From Paralichthys olivaceus (lineage: Eukaryota; Chordata; Actinopteri; Pleuronectiformes; Paralichthyidae), in contig NC_091100.1 of assembly GCF_024713975.1 (NCBI RefSeq), positions 18,682,001 to 18,746,000 on the forward strand: a stretch of DNA of 64,000 nucleotides, given 5' to 3'. Below are positions 53,901 to 64,000 of this stretch, piece after piece. The notes beneath the pieces are model-generated. The model had not been told where the DNA came from. It saw only the letters and a list, made by a program, of their open reading frames with translations, and did no database searches. The translations under genes were made by a program, and so were the position numbers. Position 1 is the first letter of the stretch. The number at the start of each line of letters is the position of its first letter.

Positions 53901-54431
53901 ACTGAAGAACACGCAGATATAAGGACAGAACAACTGTACAACTCCTCACAACACCTCAACATGTCAGGGGAGGGAGGTTTCTAATGACAATGACATGCCA
54001 GTAAAAAGAGAGATGAGGGGCAGTGGGAGGAGGAGGGGGAGCTGGGATAATGTGGGAGGGAATTCATGCAACAGATGATTAATTAGGATCCTGTGACTGA
54101 AGAAGGAGAAATGTAGAAAGAGAAGGCCGTCGCAGGCATCCTGCCACCATGATAAAACATAGAGTAATACATGATTTTACAAAAACCTTTCAACAAATTT
54201 CATTCCCTTGATCGAAACATAACACAGTGAACAAAGTGATGACATGAAGGCGCACTAGTACAACACCTTCTGTACTCTTTCAGTGCATCACCAGGCTGTT
54301 GTCCATATGACATCAACACAGATCACCGACTGTTGACAAAGCTCGTCATGCCTCCTGTGCTTTCACTGTTGACTGTTTTTGGTTTTCAATGAGATTTTTT
54401 TTTATTTCTTGGTGCTATTTTGCCTCTTTTG

Positions 54432-54437
54432 AATAAA
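54432..54437 (+). promoter_or_regulatory. loxl4: loxl4 polyadenylation signal AATAAA
   Basis: Hexamer about 530 nt after the loxl4 stop, followed by a T/GT-rich stretch (TTTTGTAATGT). A second AATAAA at 54700-54705 could be an alternative distal site. Confidence 0.65.
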
Positions 54438-54719
54438 TTTTGTAATGTATTGCAAATGTATTGTCATGTACAGTTTTATATTACCTCTCTTGAATATTGC
54501 TTTATAATTTATGCAGAATTTTAATGTACTTTTGAGTTGAAACTTGTCCCTGTGTGGCTGTGTTTTTTATTTTTTATTGTTGCTTTTATTGATAAATACA
54601 TTTAATTCTGTTTGTTCTTAACTTGTGGGTAACATCAGACCATATCTGATTGTACCACGGCATTGCGCCTTTAACAGTACTTGGTAATGGTAGAGAAAGA
54701 ATAAACGTCAGACTGACAA

Positions 54720-57540
54720 ACTGACTGTATGGTTATTTGAGGCATGGTTATTTTGACTGCAGAGAACAAAGATAGTGCTAAATGCTACGGTTTCTGCAAA
54801 AGATATGAGAATCTGAACTTGCTATGAGAGATTCCCCATATGTAACCATGTAGTAGAGTTAATAAGATAATAGCAGCTCAGGTAGTTAAACAGCAGCTTA
54901 TCAACGTCATGAGCAACATTTTACACTCCTCTGTCAAGAGTGAAAAGTTTGAGAACTGATTTCTCATCTTTTCCCAAGGAGCTGGAACTGAACTGTATTT
55001 TATGGTTGTTTCCAACCTCAGACCCATTAGTGAACACATACAGACAGTGGGAACTCTGACAGCTCCACACTGTCACGTATACATATGCTATACTTTAAAT
55101 ATATGACTGACTATGGTCCCATTTTTATCCTTTTATGAGTTGGAGTAGAATATAATTTTCACTTTGAGTGCAAGTGCATAAAGGAAGTGACAGACAGAGG
55201 CTCACTCCTCCATCCATATTTTACAAACAAGTCCCTGAAAATGTCTTTTCATGTCCATCAGTACCTGCACTTTTTTATGAGTAATTTTATTATCATACAT
55301 ATCAGTCCATTTATCCCATGATTTAATGTTATGGCACGATTGTTCCTTCGTTCGGACCATGCCTCACATTTCTTTTCCACCAGAACCAGCACTGTCTGAG
55401 CAGTGGTTTGTGTTTGTGTTGTTAATCTAATGATTGTGTGTGAGAGGCAGTCGGCTGCTCTGCGGTACATCGCCTCCTCGTGCTGCCACAGTAAAAGCAT
55501 GAGATTTATAGGCAGGGCTCGGATCTCACACGACGATGGTGAAGAAGAGCTACAGGCTGTGTTTGTAGCTCAGCTGCACACTCATACACACTGAAATGTC
55601 ATGGAAGGGGTCACGTGTGCTCTGAAACCAGCAGAGGCCTGAAAGAGCTTCAATCACAAGCCTGAATAATGATAAAACACTTATTTGTTGTTCACTCTAG
55701 TTGATCTAATGTAAATACAGAACTAAACCACAATTTCTCCTCCACCAGCCAGTGCAGTTTTTTTTACCAGACTGATATGAGGTCACCGTGTCTTTTGACT
55801 TTCAGCCACTGAAAGCTAATCAGTTCATCTTTGAGTCCGACTGTTTGTACCAATCTGAAGAAATTCCCTCAAGGTAGAAAGAAATGATGCCTCCAGCCTC
55901 CAGCCTCCAGCACGAAGACATAAAAACATAAAGCTGATGCTGAAAGAAATTCATAAATGCAGTATTGTCTTATTGTAGATTTTCTTCTCCTCCAAACTCT
56001 AAGCAATGATACTATATATACAGATTCATTTAAGAGTTTACTGGCAAAATCACATGAACATATAAAATTCATGGGTAAAATACTTATATTTATTTATATT
56101 AATTGGACTAATTTTCACTTTATGCCTGTTTACATACAAATCTCATTGTTTTTGGTTCCTTCAGGCATTAAAATTATTTTAGAACAGTTCTGTTAAATCT
56201 ACCTCTATGCTGTTAGTCCATGAATCCTGCTTTCAGATGCATTTTTATAAATTTAACAGTATGATTGTCACACTGATGACGAAAACAGCATAAATGAATC
56301 GCTCCTAATGCTAAACTAACTCTGTGCAAAACCACCTTTAGAAAGGACCCTGCAGAGACATCAGCTCCTGTAGAGACTGCAGTTGCATAAATACAAATTT
56401 GTCTTTGTGAATCACTAATTCAAATTGAACAACTGAAGATGAAACGGTGCCTCCTCTGAGGCTGCAGCACTTTAATTTAATTTGTTTTATGAGCCACGCG
56501 GCACCATCTCAGTCACCCTAGGCCACTTGTTACTGATCTACACAGGAACAAACTGGGTCCTGTACTGGATTCAGTAGAGCTGAATATCATCCTGGTTGAA
56601 TGCACTTATTGGAAGTCGCTTTGGATAAAAGATATGTAATGTGATCAGATGGAGGCAACATGTTTTATATCACAGTTGTGCACCCAGCAGGATGTTAACA
56701 CATGTTAACTTGAACCATAAGAGCTGGGTGCTTATATGGCCAAGAGTTAACAACAAATCTTAGATTCACTGAGAACAAAAACATTTGCAGCTCTCTCTGC
56801 AGGCTGGGAGAATGAAACTTAATTACTAGCTGAGGAGGTGAAGGAGACGCAGTGCCACATGGTCTGTGGTCGCCTGGGTGAAGCCTCAGAGGAGGCAGCA
56901 GCCTCGACATGTGAAAAAGTCTCCTGAGGCTGGACGGGTGCTGGTTAAGTGTTAGGAAACTGAATTTGAGGATAAAAGTTTGTTTAAATTAATTTAACAT
57001 TGTTGTGTCTACAAGAAAGAAAGCTCATGTTTCTAATTATAATCAGGAAAAGTAGCCAGTTGAGATTGACCACATTTTTAATTTTAGGCTATTCTAAAGG
57101 GTTGTGTTGAACCTGTGTCTTAAACTAAAACATCACGAAATAATTGAACTGAAGTGAAAACATCAAATCAACCAATTTTTTATTTATTCAGTAATTTACT
57201 GTATGCTACTGATACAAACAGACACAGTAATACAACATCTGCTCAATAGTGTCATTCGAGTTCACAGACCCAGGATCTGTGACTCTGCAGCCACATTGAG
57301 ACCATGTTCTACAAATCGTTCAGAATTTAGTTTTCGAAAGTTTTAACCACATATATTTTAAAAAGGATGCTCTCCACTGTGTTTAAAGAAAATAAAAACA
57401 CTGCCCAATGTCTCGAAATACAGTTTCAAATGGATTTGAAAGGTAAACTGGGAGTTCATCAGAACAACATGCCATATATTTATATTTAAGTACCGTTGGA
57501 GCCTTTGAATAAAAACCAGTGGGGAAACATTATTGGGATG
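54720..57540. other. Intergenic region between loxl4 and r3hcc1l (convergent ends)
   Basis: AT-rich unique-looking sequence with no recognised gene. A LINE/SINE tail lies at about 56580-56640. The last part may include the 3' UTR of r3hcc1l: minus-strand AATAAA hexamers occur at about 57552-57557 and again near 57178-57185, but the true 3' end cannot be fixed. Confidence 0.55.
56580..56640 (+). repeat. LINE-type 3' tail fragment
   Basis: TTGAATGCACTTATTGGAAG followed by TCGCTTTGGATAAAAG is the conserved 3' tail shared by many teleost L2-type LINEs and their SINEs. Only the tail is present. Confidence 0.65.
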
Positions 57541-58350
57541 CAATACACTACATTTATTTAAGACTCATCCATGTTCATGATACTTCTCTCAGACCTAAGA
57601 ATGCTTCATGCTGTCTTGATACTACTTAGCTTAAAAGATCATGACGAAGATCAAGTTATTTCTGTTCAAAGTTTCCAGACAGAATGGGTGAAAACATTTT
57701 CATCATCATTTCTTTGGACAAAGAAATCCTCTGACTGAAAATATGTACAGACAAACACAAGACACAGTTCAAATGCTGAAAAACTGACCTTATATGACGT
57801 TTTAAAAATGAAGTAAAAGTTTAATAAAAGTTATCATTATACAGAATTTTATCTTAACAGTATCTTCATAAACCATAATGAACTGTATCATCATGACTAA
57901 ACAATACAGGATCTTTACCTTGCAGCTGGAATTAGTTCAGTTTATCTTAAAAAACATTTTTAAAAAATTAAAACAATGACAAACGTGATGCTCTAGATCT
58001 GTACAGAAAATCCTCCTTTCAATGAATTACACATGATTAGATTCAGTGCTTCAGTACAGACCTTAGTTACAGTGTTACAGATATGAAAGTATGTCCAGGT
58101 GAGAGAACATTTCCTGATCAAAAATAATAATAAAGGAGCAGGAACGGTAGCAGGACGCCCTGATCTGAGGAAACGCTGCCGACTAATGGACAGCGACAAA
58201 AAGGAAAAATTCATGGGAATCCATATCTGGGAAGTGTGGTGGTAGGAAGGAGTGGCCAGTGGAGAGAAACAGAGCAGAAGAAGAAACAGAGAAGTTTTGC
58301 GTCTGCTGAATAAAGCAAATGAATCATCGAGGGGTAGTTGTTGTTTTCCG

Positions 58351-60991
<2,641 letters not shown>

Positions 60992-61849
60992 TTCTAAATT
61001 GAATTAATAAAACACCTGGATCACGGAGAAAGAAAAAAAATATATTTTAAAAATACACTGAAAATATGGAATGTGATTGTCAAAAAGTATAAATTGGAAG
61101 GTCACATGAAACTTCTGATCTGATTCTGTCCCCCAGATTTAAACCTAAAGAGATAGATAATACATTTGCACACTAAGAAATTTGAGATATTTCAAGCTAA
61201 GAGATGTCTATGATACAGAATGAAGTGATCCAAGTCTTGAAAAATGGAATAAATTCACTGGATATAATATTGCAATCGGAACTGATGGGACGTGTACCTG
61301 AGACAGCAGGTGACATAGTTCTGGTGACCCAGTTCTGGAGAAACACATCTACCTTCAAATCTATGTTCTACTAACAAGCTGTGAAGTAACCAGAGGAAGA
61401 CTAGACACTGGGGGTGGAAGGGCGTTCACTGTCTCCACATCTGTGCTTCAACCTCCTCAGTCGATTCACTATCCTCTATTAAAATTATTTTTAGGACTCA
61501 GTTCTATAAAATGGCTTTTAACTTCTAACTTTTGTTTGTTTAATTGCTTTATTTGATCATTAAATCGTTTTTTGAATGCATTAGTTTGTTTTATTTTACC
61601 TATCGTCTCTTCTGCATGAACGTGTAAACATTTATAATTGCACTGTATGCATTTTCTGTTCTTCTGTCTGAGACCCACTGTAAACGTGTTTATGGAGAGT
61701 GCAGTATAAATAAAGTGGAAAACAGACAATGAATGAATAATTCGTTTTTAAAATAATCAAGCAGCTAACATTTCTAAATCATTAGCAGATTTCCAAACGA
61801 GAATTATTTATTTACAATACTGAATTAATCCAGACAACTAGCTCACGCG

Positions 61850-62230
61850 CTGCTGGAGCCGGAAAACCGAACGAGCTATTTCAGTTAGCTCCAGCTAGCT
61901 AACCGGTTAAGCTAGCGGGCTAAACCTCCTCTAATGGATGCTCTACGAGCTGCTCATCGAGAACACGAACACAAAGATAATTGAAGTCATCTGGTTTCAT
62001 TGTAACTGTGACATCGAACATGGAAACAGGAGAAATATTGTTATTCTTTCAGCTCACCCGTATTTGGTCTGTTTAGCCCACAGTCTATGGTTTAGCCACA
62101 GATTCTCGTCGCGCTATTGACGTCAGCGCAGGACAACCCGCGGCATGCTGGGAGTTGAAGTTCTTGTCCGGCGCTGCAGCTGGGCCACTCGACAGGACGA
62201 ACCTCTTTATATACAGTCTATGGGACGAAC
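61850..62230 (-). promoter_or_regulatory. r3hcc1l: Divergent promoter region; CRE and ZNF143-type motif (r3hcc1l side)
   Basis: CpG density rises here. TGACGTCA (perfect cAMP-response element palindrome) lies at 62118-62125, and GCATGCTGGGAGTTGAAGT at 62143-62161 matches the ZNF143/Staf core-promoter motif (on the minus strand ACTTCAACTCCCAGCATGC). ZNF143 sites usually sit close to transcription starts of housekeeping genes. r3hcc1l reads leftward from here and crtac1 rightward. A fragment reading CTTTATATACAGTCTATGG at 62202-62220 resembles the end of repeat family R1. Confidence 0.55.
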
Positions 62231-62439
62231 ACGTTTGTTGAGCGAAACAAAACCTTTGTGTTCTTCAGCACAACTTACAACCTCTCCACCGTCCTATGAT
62301 GGTTCCCGAACACGTGTAATCGCTCATGTTTAATACGTGTAGTGTTGCTGTGAATACTAACACATAAACATCCGTGTCTCACAGACACGTGCACAGAAAC
62401 ACAGGTCAGCCATTGGTCTTTATCGCGATCGTTCAGAGA

Positions 62440-62609
62440 AACCTCCTCTGATTGGCTCATCCTCCGCCCCTTACACAAGCTGTTTCGTAAATTTTAAATG
62501 CCGGAGTTGTGTAAGGAGGATCTCTGCCAAACATCTTCAGAAAACTTCACCCAAAGCTCTGCAGCGAAGACACACCATCTCCAGCTCTACCCACAGACCC
62601 AGCTGTCAG
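62440..62609 (+). promoter_or_regulatory. crtac1: Putative crtac1 promoter and non-coding exon
   Basis: An inverted CCAAT box (GATTGGCT, about 62449-62456) and a GC box (CCGCCCC, about 62465) are followed by a stretch ending CCAGCTGTCAG with donor GTAAGG at 62610. The ATG-bearing exon begins after CCCATCAG at 63439, so a spliced 5' UTR exon is expected and this fits. Confidence 0.5.
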
Positions 62610-63450
62610 GTAAGGAAGATGAGATGAGTAATAACCTCGTGCATGGATTCATTGGTAAAGATCTCATTGCAATGTATGAATGTAAGATCAATTATGCTCG
62701 TGCATTATAATTCACAACAAGTGCAGTGCTGAAGATGTCTGCAGTCACAGAGCGATAATAACACATGAGTGATGTGGCTGCAAAAAAGATGTTCTTCACC
62801 AAATGGAGGTCATTTCAAATGTGATTGTTGTCAGTAGGTGCTGTCCTTTGAAATAACCTGCTTACAACTATAATTTACTTTGACTTTCCATTAATGGCAA
62901 CTTCTTTCTCTACATTTCACTATTGCTTACTTTTAACATCTATTTGGATTTTTTCATTTAATTGTGTCTTTCTGTACATTGAGCCAAATGTTATCAGGAC
63001 AATACTTTTCATATCAGTAGTTATCGATAATTGTTATGATGAATGATAAAGACAGATTTTTGCTCCTGAGTGAAGATTGTGGTTTTGAGCGGAGAATGAC
63101 AAACAAAATATGATATTGTTTTATCACCAAGACCTTTTTCAACTGCTCTGTTTGAATAATAAAAGACACCGAAAATTGGAAGGACTCATGAAACAGATAT
63201 AAAATGTTAAATATGTGTAACATGCATGAAGAGAATTGGCTGCAATCATCTAATGTGGAGGCCGAGCCAGCACCTTTAACCCCATGTTCTTCAGATGTGT
63301 TTAGCCTTACCGATAATGCTAGTATGCTGTCTATCATATCAGGAACCCTGCCCATCTCTGTGCATCGTTATACACTCATAAATCATCTACATCTTGACTT
63401 TAACACATAGCCCACTCCCCTGATCTGTGTCCCATCAGGCTACAGTGACA

Positions 63451-63961
63451 ATGTGGGCATCAGGGCTGCTGCTCCTCCTGTTGGTCGGACTCCGGCATCA
63501 GTCTCTCGCTCAGAGCTCCCAGCCCATGCTCCAGGTCGTAACTCAGGCTATGCTTCCTCCGGACAATCACCACAACCCGACACAGCTCAACTATGGGATG
63601 GCCGTGACAGACGTGGACGGTGACGGCGACCTGGAAGTGGTGGTGGCAGGGTGAGGGGCTGACCGTGTGGTGTAACAGTACCCATCTATAAATTTATACC
63701 CTGTGGCTGAACATTTGCATGAATATGTACATGCAAATCAAATCTATGTGACTTTTTCCCTCAGGTACAATGGGCCCAACCTGGTGCTGAAGTACGATCG
63801 CACTCAGAAGAGGCTGGTAAACATCGCCACTGACAACAGTACCTCTCCATTCTACGCCCTGAGGGACCGAGCAGGTAACGCTATTGGAGTTACTGCCTGC
63901 GACGTGGATGGAGACGGACGTGAGGAGATCTACTTCCTGAACACAAACAACGCCTACTCTG
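63451..63961 (+). CDS. crtac1: Cartilage acidic protein 1 (CRTAC1), first two coding exons; continues past the window
   Basis: Exons are 63451-63650 and 63765-63961, phases agree, giving 132 residues before the window ends; the donor GTGAAT at 63962 shows the gene continues. Residues 1-22 form a signal peptide (leucine-rich core GLLLLLLVGL). Two FG-GAP/integrin-alpha-like calcium loops are visible: DVDGDGDLEVVVAG (exon 1) and DVDGDGREEIYFLN (exon 2), separated by YNGPNLVLKYDR and FYALRDRAGNAIGVTACD. CRTAC1 (also called LOTUS or CEP-68) is a secreted beta-propeller plus EGF-like protein of cartilage and brain, known as a Nogo-receptor antagonist. Teleosts may have two copies; which one this is cannot be told from the fragment. 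The ATG chosen is the first codon of the signal peptide; an in-frame GTG eight codons upstream is not a start. Confidence 0.92.
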
Positions 63962-64000
63962 GTGAATAGTGCCAATGTCAAGATCCATCCTGAAAACTGC

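Larger units (their letters stand above)
60992..63450. other. Region between r3hcc1l and crtac1 coding starts
   Basis: Contains the two divergent promoters described separately, AT-rich sequence at 61000-61850 that probably includes an r3hcc1l 5' intron, and the first intron of crtac1 (62610-63438). No additional gene is recognised. Short frames such as 61469-61729 (-) have no family resemblance. Confidence 0.55.

Noticed and set aside
63427-63450. An earlier crtac1 start at an in-frame GTG.
   Set aside because: GTG is not a normal vertebrate start, a splice acceptor lies between it and the ATG, and the signal peptide begins at 63451.

Overview
The window is a piece of a ray-finned fish (teleost) nuclear chromosome. 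The evidence is six spliced vertebrate protein genes with GT-AG introns, abundant CA/TG and CT microsatellites, and repeats of types I recognise from teleosts (a Tc1-like transposon, tRNA-derived SINEs, an L1-type ORF2 remnant, short TIR elements). I see no viral, plasmid or bacterial sequence, and I cannot name the species.

Layout. 1-3773 is intergenic and ends in a CpG-rich promoter. metrn (meteorin, +) has five coding exons at 3774-7869, followed by a 3' UTR to about 8395. 8400-12960 is intergenic with repeat fragments. 12965-17804 (+) is a two-Ig-domain receptor of the CMRF35/CD300/pIgR-like class with an ITIM tail. 17805-20000 holds a decayed extra signal-peptide exon and an L1-type LINE remnant (-). 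tekt4 (tektin-4, +) lies at 20160-25120, dnd1 (dead end, +) at 26424-31385 and loxl4 (lysyl oxidase-like 4, +) at 36215-53900. r3hcc1l (-) lies at 58351-60991. The first two coding exons of crtac1 (+) start at 63451 and run off the right edge. Every gene model was built by joining exons so that splice phases agree and the protein stays open.

How the genes relate. They do not form a pathway. metrn and crtac1 encode secreted neural/matrix factors, loxl4 a secreted matrix cross-linking amine oxidase, tekt4 a ciliary/flagellar doublet protein, dnd1 a germ-cell RNA-binding protein, and the Ig gene an immune receptor. The right-hand block loxl4 / r3hcc1l / crtac1 matches, from memory, a cluster on human 10q24. 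The human orthologues of metrn, tekt4 and dnd1 are on other chromosomes, so the window crosses at least one rearrangement relative to human.

No wholly new system is evident. The most unusual signals are: a 147-bp near-perfect inverted repeat bracketing the membrane-anchor exons of the Ig receptor; a fossil duplicate of that receptor's leader exon; a Tc1-like element ending 12 nt before a tekt4 exon; an RFX X-box plus forkhead site in front of tekt4; a large basic disordered insert between the first two SRCR domains of loxl4; an 87-nt stop-free, frame-preserving loxl4 intron; and a perfect CRE plus ZNF143-type motif at the r3hcc1l/crtac1 divergent promoter.
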